This document shows positions 52,752 to 63,537 of a DNA stretch of 64,000 nucleotides, in pieces. Under the pieces are notes generated by a model, which had not been told where the DNA came from, did no database searches, and saw only the letters and a program-made list of their open reading frames with translations. This DNA comes from Neoroseomonas terrae. Its GTDB lineage: Bacteria; Pseudomonadota; Alphaproteobacteria; Acetobacterales; Acetobacteraceae. Where the stretch lies: contig NZ_JAAEDI010000001.1 in the NCBI RefSeq assembly GCF_018129025.1, positions 1 through 64,000 on the forward strand. Direction: 5' to 3'. Each line of letters begins with the position of its first letter. The stretch's first letter is position 1. The position numbers and the translations under genes were made by a program.

Positions 52752-53387
52752 ATGTCCTTCCTCTGCGAGGTCTTTCCGCCCGATGCCGGGCAGCGCAGCC
52801 TGACGGCCGGCGCCTGTGCGGCGGTCAGCGATGACGAGGCGGTGCTGCTGGAAATCCTCCGCGCCGAGGTCGCGCTAGCCTTGTGGCTGCGCCCCGTGCC
52901 GGCCGGCTGGTCACGGCTGACGGACCCGCTGCTTGAGACCGCACCCTTCCGCGCCGCCGCCGAGGACGCGCCGGAGGCTGCGGTCGATGCGCTGATGGCC
53001 GCGCTGGGGCTGCCGGTACCGTTGGACCTCGCCGTCGACATGACGCAGCTCGCCCGCGTCTTCGCGGCCATCAGCGGCCGGTCGCGGGTCCGGCTGCGGC
53101 TCGATGGCGTGACGCATGATGCCTGCCGCCGTTTTCATTGCGATGCCGTGGGCCTGCGGCTGCTCTGCACCTACCGGGGCGTCGGCACGCAATGGACGAT
53201 GTGCGGACCCGACTGCACCACGCCGCATCAGGCACCGGCCTGCTCCGTCGCGCTGCTCAAGGGCAGCCGCCATGAACCGCCACCGCCGCCCGGCTGCCTC
53301 CATCGCTCCCCGCCCGTCAGCCGCCTGCCGGAGAATCGGCGTGCGCGGCTGCTGCTGTGCATCGACGAACCCGGGATCTTCGCATGA
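52752..53387 (+). CDS. DUF1826 protein
   Basis: A 211-residue cytosolic protein of the DUF1826 family. Marked blocks are [55 protein letters not shown], and [18 protein letters not shown], followed by [12 protein letters not shown] near the end. Conserved Cys/His residues ([20 protein letters not shown]) suggest a metal site. The family has no proven activity but often adjoins COG0523 GTPases under Zur control. GGAG lies seven bases before the ATG. The stop overlaps the next start (ATGA), so the two are co-translated. Confidence 0.9.
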   Translation: MSFLCEVFPPDAGQRSLTAGACAAVSDDEAVLLEILRAEVALALWLRPVPAGWSRLTDPLLETAPFRAAAEDAPEAAVDALMAALGLPVPLDLAVDMTQLARVFAAISGRSRVRLRLDGVTHDACRRFHCDAVGLRLLCTYRGVGTQWTMCGPDCTTPHQAPACSVALLKGSRHEPPPPPGCLHRSPPVSRLPENRRARLLLCIDEPGIFA

Positions 53388-54583
53388 CCGCCACCGACGC
53401 CCGCCTGCCCGTGACCGTGCTCTCGGGATTCCTTGGCGCCGGCAAGACGACGCTGCTGAACCATGTACTGGCCAATCGCGAAGGCCGCCGCGTCGCCGTC
53501 ATCGTCAACGACATGTCCGAGGTGAACATCGACGCCGCGCTGGTGGACAATGCCGGCACGCTCTCCCGCACCGAGGAGAAGCTGGTCGAGATGTCGAACG
53601 GCTGCATCTGCTGCACGCTGCGCGAGGATCTGATGCAGGAAGTCGCCAGGCTGGCGGCTGAGGGCCGCTTCGACGCCCTGCTGATCGAGAGCACCGGCAT
53701 CGCCGAACCGATGCCCGTCGCCGCGACATTCGACTTCCGAACCGAGGACGGCTTCTCGCTGGCCGACGTCGCCCGGGTCGATTCCATGGTGACGGTCGTC
53801 GATGCCAAGGCATGGCTCGAGGATTACGGTTCGGCGGATACGCTGGCGAAGCGCGGCGAGACGGCGGGTGAGGGGGACACACGTTTGCTGGTGGACCTGC
53901 TGGTCGAGCAGGTGGAGTTCGCCGACCTGATCGTGCTCAACAAGGCTGATCTGGTCGCGGAGGCCGATCTGCGCCGGCTCGCGGGTATCATTGCCACCTT
54001 CAATCCTTCCGCCGAGATCGTCGGTTCCGTGCATGGCCGGGTGCCGCTGGAGCGCATCATCGCGACCGGCCGCTTCGACTACGACGCGGCACGGCAGGCG
54101 GCCGGCTGGGCGCAGGCCCTTTCCGGCCACCATCTGCCCGAAAGCGAGGAGTTCGGCATCACCACCTTCGTCTGGCGCGCTCGCCGCCCGCTGCATCCGG
54201 CGCGCTTCAAGCGGCTGATCGAGGGCAGCCTGCCTGGTGTGATCCGCGCCAAGGGCTTCTTCTGGCTGGCGAGCCGGCTGGATTGGGCGGGAGAATGGCA
54301 TCTCGCCGGCCGCGTCGGCCGGCATGAGGGCGCGGGCATGTGGTGGGCGGCGCAGCCGCGCAGTCGCTGGCCGGACGACCCCGCATGGCGCGCCGGCGTG
54401 CTGCGGCACTGGATGGAACCTTGGGGCGACCGGCGGCAGGAGATCGTCTTTATCGGCGTTGGCATGGACGAGGCCGCGCTGCGGTCGGACCTCTCCTCTT
54501 GCCTGCTGACCGATGCCGAGATGAAGGCGGGCGAAGGCGGCTGGGCCCGGCTGCCCGATCCGTTTCCGACCTGGGCAGGGTGA
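53384..54583 (+). CDS. COG0523 (CobW-like) metallochaperone GTPase
   Basis: A 399-residue G3E GTPase. Walker A GFLGAGKT is at residues 15-22; the metal-binding CxCC motif is GCICC (Cys74, Cys76, Cys77); the magnesium Glu is in ESTGIAEP; the base motif is LNKADL; a CobW C-terminal domain follows ([20 protein letters not shown]). Zinc members of this family deliver Zn2+ to client enzymes in starvation. CobW for cobalt is the alternative, but the Zur-box promoter and the DUF1826 partner favour zinc. ATG 53384 overlaps the DUF1826 stop. Confidence 0.93.
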   Translation: MTATDARLPVTVLSGFLGAGKTTLLNHVLANREGRRVAVIVNDMSEVNIDAALVDNAGTLSRTEEKLVEMSNGCICCTLREDLMQEVARLAAEGRFDALLIESTGIAEPMPVAATFDFRTEDGFSLADVARVDSMVTVVDAKAWLEDYGSADTLAKRGETAGEGDTRLLVDLLVEQVEFADLIVLNKADLVAEADLRRLAGIIATFNPSAEIVGSVHGRVPLERIIATGRFDYDAARQAAGWAQALSGHHLPESEEFGITTFVWRARRPLHPARFKRLIEGSLPGVIRAKGFFWLASRLDWAGEWHLAGRVGRHEGAGMWWAAQPRSRWPDDPAWRAGVLRHWMEPWGDRRQEIVFIGVGMDEAALRSDLSSCLLTDAEMKAGEGGWARLPDPFPTWAG

Positions 54584-54593
54584 CGGCTGCGCC

Positions 54594-55541
54594 CTACTGC
54601 GCCAGCGGGTGATGCGCCTCGACCAGCGCCTTCAGCCGCGCTTCCAGCACCTTCGTATAGATCTGGGTCGTGGCGATGTCGGCATGGCCCAGCAGCACCT
54701 GCAGGCTCCGAAGGTCCGCACCGCGACCGAGCAGGTGGGAAGCGAAGGAGTGCCGCAGCACGTGCGGGCTGACCCGTGCCGGATCGATTCCGGCGGTGAG
54801 GGCGGCTTCCTTCAGCAGCAGCGCCAAGGATTGCCGCGTCAGATGCCCTGACGCGGCGCGGGAGGGGAACAGCCAGCGGGCGCCCTTGGCGCCGGCCCGC
54901 TCCGCGGCGTCGGTGCGTGCTGCGAGCGCCAGCTCGCGCGCCCGGGCCGAGATCGGTACCAGCCGCTCCTTACCGCCCTTGCCGCGGACGGCAACCAGCC
55001 CTTCTTCAGCGCGCAGGGCGCCGGCGGGCAGGGCAATCAGTTCGCTCGCGCGCAGGCCGGAACAATAGAGCAGCTCCGCCGCCGCCGCTGCGACCGGCCC
55101 GCGGCGGCTAGGCAAGGCGGCAGCAGCGGCGATCAACGTTTCCACCTCCGCTTCCGACAGCGCCTTTGGCAGGCTGGCGGGCAGGCGGGGGCTTTCGAGC
55201 AACTCCGTCGGGTCGTCGGCCCGCACCCCTTCCCGTGCCAGGAACCGATGGAATTGGCGGATCGCCGAGAGGCGTCGCGCCTGGGTGCGCGCGGCATAAC
55301 CGGCGCCCGCGAGCTGCCGCACCCAGCCACGGAGCGATTCGGCATCCGCCGCATGCACCGCTACGCCGCGTGCGGCGGCAAACCCCGCGAAATCGTCCAG
55401 GTCGGCCTGGTAGGCCGCGAGGGTGTTGCGTGCGGCCCCTCGCTCGGCGACCAGCATCTCGAGGAAGGCCTCGACATGGCGCGACAGCCCGACACCGTCC
55501 GGCAGGGCCGGCCTCTGGCGCCGCGGGGCCGGGCGTGCCAT
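54594..55541 (-). CDS. xerD: Tyrosine recombinase XerD
   Basis: A 315-residue tyrosine recombinase that resolves chromosome dimers at dif with XerC. N-terminal SAM-like domain (VEAFLEMLVAERGAARNTLA), then the catalytic set: Arg164 in SGLRASELI, Lys188 in GKGGKERLV, His260 and Arg263 in SPHVLRHSFASHLL, His286 in LLGHADIATTQ and the nucleophile Tyr295 in IYT. Position beside aroK/aroB, as in many alphaproteobacteria, points to XerD rather than XerC. A 49-residue membrane protein gene lies four bases upstream in the same transcript. Confidence 0.92.
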   Translation of the reverse strand: MARPAPRRQRPALPDGVGLSRHVEAFLEMLVAERGAARNTLAAYQADLDDFAGFAAARGVAVHAADAESLRGWVRQLAGAGYAARTQARRLSAIRQFHRFLAREGVRADDPTELLESPRLPASLPKALSEAEVETLIAAAAALPSRRGPVAAAAAELLYCSGLRASELIALPAGALRAEEGLVAVRGKGGKERLVPISARARELALAARTDAAERAGAKGARWLFPSRAASGHLTRQSLALLLKEAALTAGIDPARVSPHVLRHSFASHLLGRGADLRSLQVLLGHADIATTQIYTKVLEARLKALVEAHHPLAQ

Positions 55542-55545
55542 GCGG

Positions 55546-55695
55546 CTATCGGCTCGACTGGAACCGTTCGTTGGGGATGGCGCGCTCAACCGGCTGCGGC
55601 GGCACGCTGGGCGGGAAAGCCCCCAGGACGAGCAGCCCGACGGCAACCGCGCCCAGTACCAGCAGCAGGATCAGTATGAAGGGGCTGCGGGACAT
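55546..55695 (-). CDS. 49-residue single-pass membrane protein upstream of xerD
   Basis: A 49-residue frame: MSRSPF, then a long hydrophobic helix (ILILLLVLGAVAVGLLVLGA), then FPPSVPPQPVERAIPNERFQ and SSR with TAG. The layout, one membrane helix then FPP and PQPVE...PN(D/E)RF, recurs in my recall of alphaproteobacterial genes next to xerD. The stop is four bases before the xerD ATG. AAGGAGAAG lies about 13 bases before the ATG. Divergent from aroKB. Function unknown; an inner-membrane anchor with a short periplasmic tail is likely. Confidence 0.7.
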   Translation of the reverse strand: MSRSPFILILLLVLGAVAVGLLVLGAFPPSVPPQPVERAIPNERFQSSR

Positions 55696-55835
55696 CGGGC
55701 GCGGCTTCTCCTTGCGGAACTCGGGGAGCGGATCAGGACGACGGCGATAAGATGTTCAAGAACCTTGACTTTTCAGGACAGGAAATCCGTCGCGGCGATT
55801 TCATCCGAACCGATATTGCTCTAGCCTCCGGCCCT

Positions 55836-57533
<1,698 letters not shown>

Positions 57534-57540
57534 CGATCCG

Positions 57541-58338
57541 ATGAACGAACCGGCATTCCCGCCCGCGGCTGGCCGCAAGCTGGTCTTCCTGCATCTGCCG
57601 AAGACCGGGGGCACGACGCTGCACCATCATTTCTCCGAGGCGTTCGCGCCGGAGGAGATCTGCCCCGTGCGCTTTTCCCAGCTCAACCAGATCCCCACGG
57701 CGACGCTGGCGACCTATCGCTTCTTCTCCGGACACTACACGTTCGAGCAGATCCGCCTGATCCCCGGCCGCAGCTTCGTCGTGACCGTGCTGCGCGATCC
57801 CGTCGAGCGCATCCTCTCGACCTACTACTTCTGGAAAAGGCATCGTGCCGCGGTGGTCGAGGAGCATAATCTGGCTGGCCCCGCTGCGGCGCGGTCCAAC
57901 GACCTGCTCGGCTTTCTGCGCAGCCCGATCCCCGAGGTGCGCGATTCGATCGAGAACACCATGGTGCGCTACCTGGCGGGCGGCGTGAACATCGATGGCG
58001 AGGGCAAGTACATCTTCCGCAATTGCGGCATTCCGACCCGCCTCAGCGAAATGCAGCTGCTGCACCGCGCCACCGGCAACCTGCTGGCGACGGACGTTTT
58101 CGGCTTCACCTCGAATCTCGGCGAGGTCTACGCGAAGGTCAGCCTGGCCTTCGACATGAAGCGGCTGCAGCGGCTCGAGCGACTGAACACGCGCACCAGC
58201 GAGCGCGACATCCTCGAGCCGGCCGTCGAGGAGGAGATTACGCCGCCGATCCGTGCGGAGCTCAACCGGCTCACCTCATTGGACCGCGTTCTGTACCGGG
58301 TGGCGCGATCCCATCGGCAGGAGGAGCGGGAGCGGTAA
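57541..58338 (+). CDS. Sulfotransferase family protein
   Basis: A 265-residue PAPS-dependent sulfotransferase (Sulfotransfer_2-like). The 5'-phosphosulfate loop is LVFLHLPKTGGTTLHHHFSE (residues about 14-33) and the 3'-phosphate motif is VTVLRDPVERILSTYYFWKR. The rest is helical with VRYLAGGVNIDGEGKYIF. It would add sulfate to a carbohydrate or other hydroxyl. The ATG is seven bases past the aroKB stop, so the two share a transcript though the functions look unrelated. No PAPS synthesis or polysaccharide genes are in the window. Confidence 0.88.
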   Translation: MNEPAFPPAAGRKLVFLHLPKTGGTTLHHHFSEAFAPEEICPVRFSQLNQIPTATLATYRFFSGHYTFEQIRLIPGRSFVVTVLRDPVERILSTYYFWKRHRAAVVEEHNLAGPAAARSNDLLGFLRSPIPEVRDSIENTMVRYLAGGVNIDGEGKYIFRNCGIPTRLSEMQLLHRATGNLLATDVFGFTSNLGEVYAKVSLAFDMKRLQRLERLNTRTSERDILEPAVEEEITPPIRAELNRLTSLDRVLYRVARSHRQEERER

Positions 58339-58412
58339 AACCCGCCGCCCCTGGCCCTGTGACGACAAGCCCCTATGCTGGCGCCAATGCGCGTTGAGGG
58401 AGCGAAGCGCCG

Positions 58413-59546
58413 ATGATCCTGCCGCTTGACGGTGTCCGCGTGATCGAGGTGGGGCAGGCTCTGGCCGGCCCGCTCGCAGGGGCGGTCATGGCCGATATGG
58501 GCGCTGACGTGATCAAGGTGGAGAAGCCCGATGGCGGCGACGATGCGCGTCTCTGGGGCCCGCCCTTCGGGCCGGACGGCGTCACCTCGCTGTACTTCCA
58601 CGGACAGAACCGCAACAAGCGCTCGATCACGCTCGACCTCAAGGCGGCGGATGATGTCGAGGCGCTGCATCGCCTCTGTGAGACCGCCGATATCCTGATC
58701 CAGAATCTCCGCCCCGGCGTGGTGGAGGAGATCGGCATCGGGCCGGCGGCGATGCTCGAACGCCATCCGCGGTTGATCTACTGCTCGATCTGGGCGTTCG
58801 GCGCGACCGGTCCGATGAAGATGCGGCCTGGCTTCGACCCTCTGCTGCAGGCCTATGGCGGCATGATGAGCGTGACCGGGCGGCCGCAGGATCCGCCGAC
58901 CTTCTGCGGCGCCTCGATCAACGACAAGGCGACCGGCATGTTCACCGTGATCGGTGCGCTGGGCGCGCTGCGGCGGCGCGACATCACGGGCAAGGGCTGC
59001 GTCGTCGATACCTCGCTGTTCGAGACGGCGGTGCACTGGGTGGAAGGGCAGGTGAACAACCACCTCGCGACCGGCGACGTGCCGCAGCGCCACGGCACGG
59101 GCGCCGCGGTGATCGTGCCGTACCAGGTGTTCGACTGCGCGGATCGGCCGATGTGCCTGGCTGCCGGGAACGACCGGCTGTGGGCGCGTTGTGCGCAGGT
59201 GCTGGGCCACCCCGAATGGGCGACCGACGAGCGCTTCGCCAGGAGCCGCGCGCGCGTGCACAACAAGCCAACGCTGGTGGCGCTGATCGCCGAAGTACTG
59301 AAGACCCGCCCGCGCGATGAATGGATTGCGGCGCTGGAAGCGGCCGGCGTGCCTTGCGCTGCGGTGAACGATATCGGCGAGGTCGCGGCCAGCGCGCAGT
59401 TCGCCGCGGTGGACATCGCGCAGGATTTGCCGGGCGGGCCGCGGGTGGTGGGGCTGCCGATCTCCTTCGACGGGGAGCGGCCGCGCTCCGCCCGCGGCGC
59501 GCCGGCGCTAGGCGAGCATAATGCGGAGGTGCTGGGTCGGCGCTAA
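58413..59546 (+). CDS. CaiB/BaiF family CoA-transferase
   Basis: A 377-residue family III CoA-transferase. Typical parts: LPLDGVRVIEVGQALAGPLA, MADMGADVIKVEKPDGGDDA, RNKRSITLDLKAADD, ADILIQNLRPGVVEEIGIG, catalytic Asp in GKGCVVDTSLFETAVHW and GAAVIVPYQVFDCADRPM. It moves CoA between two carboxylic acids; the donor and acceptor are unknown. It stands alone after the sulfotransferase, with a gap of 183 bp downstream. Such orphan copies are very common in Acetobacteraceae and Burkholderiales. Confidence 0.93.
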   Translation: MILPLDGVRVIEVGQALAGPLAGAVMADMGADVIKVEKPDGGDDARLWGPPFGPDGVTSLYFHGQNRNKRSITLDLKAADDVEALHRLCETADILIQNLRPGVVEEIGIGPAAMLERHPRLIYCSIWAFGATGPMKMRPGFDPLLQAYGGMMSVTGRPQDPPTFCGASINDKATGMFTVIGALGALRRRDITGKGCVVDTSLFETAVHWVEGQVNNHLATGDVPQRHGTGAAVIVPYQVFDCADRPMCLAAGNDRLWARCAQVLGHPEWATDERFARSRARVHNKPTLVALIAEVLKTRPRDEWIAALEAAGVPCAAVNDIGEVAASAQFAAVDIAQDLPGGPRVVGLPISFDGERPRSARGAPALGEHNAEVLGRR

Positions 59547-59705
59547 GCCCAGGGCGCTACCGCTGCCCTTCGGCACGATGCCCTGCATCGGGCCTGGAGC
59601 CGGCGGCGCGACAGCGCCGGGACCGACAGTCGCGCCTAACGCGGCGATGCATGGCGCACGAGCGAAGGCGGCGCCCGGCGCTTGAGGGCAAACGGAGCAC
59701 AGGGT

Positions 59706-59722
59706 GGCCGAGGGGATCGGCC
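59706..59722 (-). terminator. Short stem-loop behind the metallopeptidase gene
   Basis: Arms GGCCGA and TCGGCC with a five-base loop, eight bases past the metallopeptidase stop (minus strand). Weak and without a T tract. The rest of the gap 59547-59729 shows nothing I can name. Confidence 0.35.
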
Positions 59723-59729
59723 GCCTTCA

Positions 59730-60134
59730 TCAGTCGTCCTCTTCCAGCCGGTCGATATCGTCGTCCGACAGACCGAAATGGTGGCCGATCTCGTGGATCA
59801 GCACGTTGCGGACGAGGCTAAACAGGTCCTCGCCAGTCTCGATCCATTCCAGAAGGATGGGCTCGCGGTACAGCAGGATGCGGTCAGGTTCCCGCGGGAC
59901 GTCGCCACCCGATTTCAGCGTGAGCGGCACGCCCTGGTACAGGCCGGTCAGTTCCCACGGGCTTTCAAGGCCCATTTCCCGCAAGGTGTCGTCATCCGGC
60001 ACGTCCTCGACAAGGATTGCCGTGCCGCGCACGAGATCGCGCAGCGGCTCGGGGATGGCGGCGAGGGCGTGCTCCGCCATCTCTACCAGATCGTCGAGGC
60101 CGGGCGGGGTGGTGAAACGCATGGCGCGCGTCAT
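59730..60134 (-). CDS. Minimal zinc metallopeptidase (zincin-like, DUF1025 type)
   Basis: A 134-residue protein of the minimal zincin family. The metal motif is [17 protein letters not shown] (HExxH with a third ligand further on). Preceding helices read [13 protein letters not shown]. An acidic tail ends RLEEDD. Such proteins have a compact gluzincin-like fold; no proteolytic target is known. Starts at 60134 (ATG) or 60122 (second Met) are possible. Divergent from the pterin dehydratase gene with only 37 bp between. Confidence 0.9.
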   Translation of the reverse strand: MTRAMRFTTPPGLDDLVEMAEHALAAIPEPLRDLVRGTAILVEDVPDDDTLREMGLESPWELTGLYQGVPLTLKSGGDVPREPDRILLYREPILLEWIETGEDLFSLVRNVLIHEIGHHFGLSDDDIDRLEEDD

Positions 60135-60171
60135 GCGGGCCGCGCAGGGCTCGCGTCAAGCAATTGAGGAG

Positions 60172-60468
60172 ATGGCCGTGGTCGAGAAGCTGGATCCCGA
60201 GAGCCGGGCCGCGCTGGGTCGGGAGGTCCCGCAGTGGCGCATGGCGGATGGCCGGGATGCCATCAGCCGGACGTTCAAATTTGCGGACTTCAACGAGGCG
60301 TGGGGCTTCATGGCCCGCGTCGCAATGCTGGCGGAAAAACAGGATCACCACCCGGAATGGACCAATGTGTGGAACAAGGTGGAGATTACCTTGTCCACGC
60401 ATGACGCAGGGGGGCTGAGCGAACGGGATGTGGCGCTGGCGAAGGCGATCGACTCGCTGCTGAAGTGA
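60172..60468 (+). CDS. phhB: Pterin-4a-carbinolamine dehydratase
   Basis: A 98-residue PCD/DCoH-fold enzyme that dehydrates 4a-hydroxytetrahydropterin or has a related role in molybdopterin metabolism. The catalytic block reads [19 protein letters not shown] (three His/Asp-type residues), then [20 protein letters not shown], the family ending. GAGGAG touches the ATG at 60172; a GTG at 60178 has better spacing. Its stop abuts the purD stop on the other strand with no base between. No phenylalanine hydroxylase gene is in view. Confidence 0.9.
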   Translation: MAVVEKLDPESRAALGREVPQWRMADGRDAISRTFKFADFNEAWGFMARVAMLAEKQDHHPEWTNVWNKVEITLSTHDAGGLSERDVALAKAIDSLLK

Positions 60469-61737
60469 CTACAGCGCCCGCCACCCGATGTCCCGCCGGC
60501 AGAATCCCTCCGGCCAGTCGATCGCATCCACCGCGGCGTAGGCGGCCGCCTGCGCTTCGGCCAGTGTCGCACCCGTCGCCGTCACGCCGAGCACCCGCCC
60601 GCCCGTCGCGATGAGGGCGCCATCCCCCCGCCGCGCGGTGCCGGCGTGGAAGATCTGTACGCCGGGCATCTGGGCTGCCCGTTCCAGGCTGCGGATCTCC
60701 GTTCCCTTGGCGTAGCTGCCCGGATAGCCCCGCGCGGCCATGACGACGACGAGGGAGTGCAGTGGTTCCCAACGCAGGTCGAAGCGTGCCAACTCGCCAT
60801 CGCAGGCGGCGAGCAGCGCGGGCAGCAGGTCGCTCCGCAGCCGTACCATCAGCGCCTGGCATTCGGGGTCGCCGAAGCGGACGTTGAACTCGATCAGGCG
60901 CGGGCCGTCGGCGGTGATCATCAGGCCGACGAAGAGGATGCCGCGGAAGGGCGTGCCGCGTTTCGTCATCTCGGCCAGGACCGGGTTCACGATGCGGGCC
61001 ATGACGTCATCGCGCAGCGCATCGGTGAAGACGGGCGGTGGAGAATACGCGCCCATGCCCCCGGTGTTCGGCCCGGTATCGCCATCCCCGACGCGCTTGT
61101 GGTCCTGCGCGGCGCCGAGCGGCAGTGCCGTGGCGCCGTCGCACAGCGCGAAGAAGGAAACCTCCTGGCCGACCAGGCATTCCTCGATCAGCACGGTCGC
61201 GCCGGAGTCGCCATGCACGCGCGCTTCCATGATGTCGGCGATGGCCGCCTCGGCTTCCTCTACCGTCGCGGCGACGACCACGCCTTTGCCGGCGGCAAGG
61301 CCATCCGCCTTGACGACGATCGGCGCGCCTTGCTGCCGCACATAGGCCTTCGCCGCCGCCGGGTCGGTGAAGCGCTGCCACTGCGCACCGGGCGCACCGG
61401 CGGCGTCCGCGATCTCGCGCGTGAAGACCTTGCTGCCTTCAAGCTGCGCGGCCGCCCGGGATGGCCCGAAGCACCTGATCCCGGCCGCCTGGCAGGCATC
61501 GGCAAGCCCCGCGACCAGCGGCGGCTCGCCGCCCACCACGACGAGGTCGACGGCCCTGTCCTTCGCGAATGCCACCAGCCCCGGAATGTCGAGCGAATCG
61601 ATCGGAACGCAGTCCGCGACCTCGGCGATGCCCGCGTTGCCCGGGGCGCACCACAATGTGTCGAGCAGCGGCGATGCCGCGATCGCCCAGCACAGCGCGT
61701 GTTCCCGCCCGCCGCCGCCGACCACCAGGACCTTCAT
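60469..61737 (-). CDS. purD: Phosphoribosylamine-glycine ligase
   Basis: A 422-residue ATP-grasp enzyme that joins glycine to phosphoribosylamine, the second step of purine synthesis. N-terminal [43 protein letters not shown]-grasp [20 protein letters not shown] and [37 protein letters not shown] and metal region [16 protein letters not shown]. Length is normal. Divergent from xseA, with 50 bp between the starts. Confidence 0.97.
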   Translation of the reverse strand: MKVLVVGGGGREHALCWAIAASPLLDTLWCAPGNAGIAEVADCVPIDSLDIPGLVAFAKDRAVDLVVVGGEPPLVAGLADACQAAGIRCFGPSRAAAQLEGSKVFTREIADAAGAPGAQWQRFTDPAAAKAYVRQQGAPIVVKADGLAAGKGVVVAATVEEAEAAIADIMEARVHGDSGATVLIEECLVGQEVSFFALCDGATALPLGAAQDHKRVGDGDTGPNTGGMGAYSPPPVFTDALRDDVMARIVNPVLAEMTKRGTPFRGILFVGLMITADGPRLIEFNVRFGDPECQALMVRLRSDLLPALLAACDGELARFDLRWEPLHSLVVVMAARGYPGSYAKGTEIRSLERAAQMPGVQIFHAGTARRGDGALIATGGRVLGVTATGATLAEAQAAAYAAVDAIDWPEGFCRRDIGWRAL

Positions 61738-61787
61738 CGCGACCACCCCCGCTTTGGACCGGCCGCGCCTTAGCATAGGGTGGCCCC

Positions 61788-63239
61788 ATGGACACCCCGG
61801 CGGCCTCCAACATCCCGGAATATGCGGTCTCGGACCTCGCCGGCGCCATCCGCCGCACGCTGGAGGGTACCTTCGGCCGTGTGCGGGTGCGCGGCGAGAT
61901 CACGGAGCTCAAGCGCTACCCCTCGGGCCATATCTATCTCTCGCTGAAGGACGCCGACGCGAAGATCGAGGCGGTGATCTGGAAATCCGCCGTCCGCAAC
62001 CTCGGCACCATGCCCGAGAACGGCGTCGAGATGATCGCGACGGGCCGCATCTCCACCTACGTGGACCGGTCCAAGTACCAGCTTGTCATCGACCGGCTGG
62101 AATATGCCGGGGAGGGCGCGCTGCTCGCGCGCATCGAGGCGCTGCGCAAGCGGCTGCTGGAAGAAGGCCTGTTCGACGACGCGCGCAAGAAGCGCATCCC
62201 GCGCCTGCCGCAGGTGATCGGTGTCGTGACGTCCGAGAAGGGCGCCGTCATCCAGGACATCCGCACCACCATCGCGCGGCGCTTCCCGCGGCGGATCCTG
62301 CTCTGGCCGGTGGTGGTGCAGGGTCAGGGCGCGGCCGAGCAGGTCGCCGCCGCCATCCGCGGCTTCGATGCCATCGCGCCGGGCGGGCGCGTCCCGCGCC
62401 CCGACGTGCTGATCGTCGCCCGCGGCGGCGGATCGCTCGAGGACCTGATGGCGTTCAACGAGGAGATCGTCATCCGCGCCGTCGCTGCCTGCTCCATCCC
62501 GCTCATCAGCGCGGTGGGGCATGAGACGGATACGACGCTGATCGACTTCGCTTCCGACCGCCGCGCGCCGACACCGACGGCGGCGGCGGAACTCGCGGTG
62601 CCCGCGCGGGCCGAGATGGCGGCGGCGCTGGCGCAGACCGGTGCACGGCTGGCGCAGGCCGCGGCCGGGCTGCTGAACGCCGTGCGGCTGCGCCTGCTGC
62701 GCGCCGAGCGCCGCCTGCCGGACGTCCCGGCGCGGCTTGCTCAGTCCCGCCAGCGGGTGGACGATATCGGCGAACGCCTGCCGCGCGCGCTGGTGTCGCT
62801 GCTGGAACGGCGCCGGCAGTCGCTTGCCACCCTGCGCGTGCCGCATCCGCGGGAAGGAATTCTCGCCCGCCGCGCAGCCGTGCAGGGCCTTGCGCTGCGC
62901 CTGTCGGCCGCCTGGGCGCGCCAGCGCGACGCCCGCGCGACGGCCCGTGCCCTGACCCGGCTTTCACCGGCACCCGTGCAGGCACTGATCCGCCAACGGC
63001 GCACGGTGCTCGAAGGGCTGTCCGCACGCCTTGAAAGCGCGTCCTACCAATCCGTCCTCGCACGCGGCTTCGCGCTGGTGCGGGATGCGGAAGGCCATGC
63101 GGTCACGGCGGCGAAGCGCGTGACGGCCGGGCAGGCGCTACGACTGACCTTCGCGGACGGCGAAGTGCGCGCGCAGGCGGAAGGCGGGGCACCGCGGGGC
63201 CGGAAGGGCCAGGCACCGGAACAAGGGTCGTTGCTGTGA
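61788..63239 (+). CDS. xseA: Exodeoxyribonuclease VII large subunit
   Basis: A 483-residue nuclease subunit that degrades single-stranded DNA with XseB. OB-fold N terminus ([28 protein letters not shown]), catalytic region [60 protein letters not shown] and [20 protein letters not shown], then a long helical tail and C-terminal [19 protein letters not shown] paired hairpin element starts about 35 bp past its stop. Confidence 0.96.
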   Translation: MDTPAASNIPEYAVSDLAGAIRRTLEGTFGRVRVRGEITELKRYPSGHIYLSLKDADAKIEAVIWKSAVRNLGTMPENGVEMIATGRISTYVDRSKYQLVIDRLEYAGEGALLARIEALRKRLLEEGLFDDARKKRIPRLPQVIGVVTSEKGAVIQDIRTTIARRFPRRILLWPVVVQGQGAAEQVAAAIRGFDAIAPGGRVPRPDVLIVARGGGSLEDLMAFNEEIVIRAVAACSIPLISAVGHETDTTLIDFASDRRAPTPTAAAELAVPARAEMAAALAQTGARLAQAAAGLLNAVRLRLLRAERRLPDVPARLAQSRQRVDDIGERLPRALVSLLERRRQSLATLRVPHPREGILARRAAVQGLALRLSAAWARQRDARATARALTRLSPAPVQALIRQRRTVLEGLSARLESASYQSVLARGFALVRDAEGHAVTAAKRVTAGQALRLTFADGEVRAQAEGGAPRGRKGQAPEQGSLL

Positions 63240-63275
63240 GTTCGGCACGCGACCGGAGTGGTGCGGAGGGCTCCC

Positions 63276-63537
63276 CGGAAAGGGGCTTTGTCCTTCTCCG
63301 GACCTCACCCCAGCAAAGGCCGAAGGGCCTTTGCAAACCTCAACCTGGTGCCGGGCCCGACGGGACGGTTTCACGGCAGAGCGGCCCTCGCGCGCCCCGT
63401 TTGGGAGAATCCTCGGCGATGAGCACAGGCATGGCCGCTACTCTGCCGTTGCAGCCGCTGCGCCCGACACCAGCTCGAGGTTTCCAAAGGCCTTTCGGCC
63501 TTTGGCGGAGTGGCGTGGAGGGGCAGAGCCCCTCCAC
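63276..63537. repeat. Paired inverted hairpin element, site D
   Basis: Left unit: degenerate outer hairpin 63276-63300, inner hairpin 63313-63334 (GCAAAGGCC, loop GAAG, GGCCTTTGC; first and last bases of the usual stem are swapped together), inner edge CAACCTGGTGCCGGGC. Right unit, inverted: inner hairpin 63484-63505 (CCAAAGGCC, loop TTTC, GGCCTTTGG), outer hairpin 63515-63537 (GTGGAGGGGC, loop AGA, GCCCCTCCAC, perfect 10 bp). Starts 36 bp past the xseA stop. The right outer arm begins with the GTG used as start of the next gene. Confidence 0.85.
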
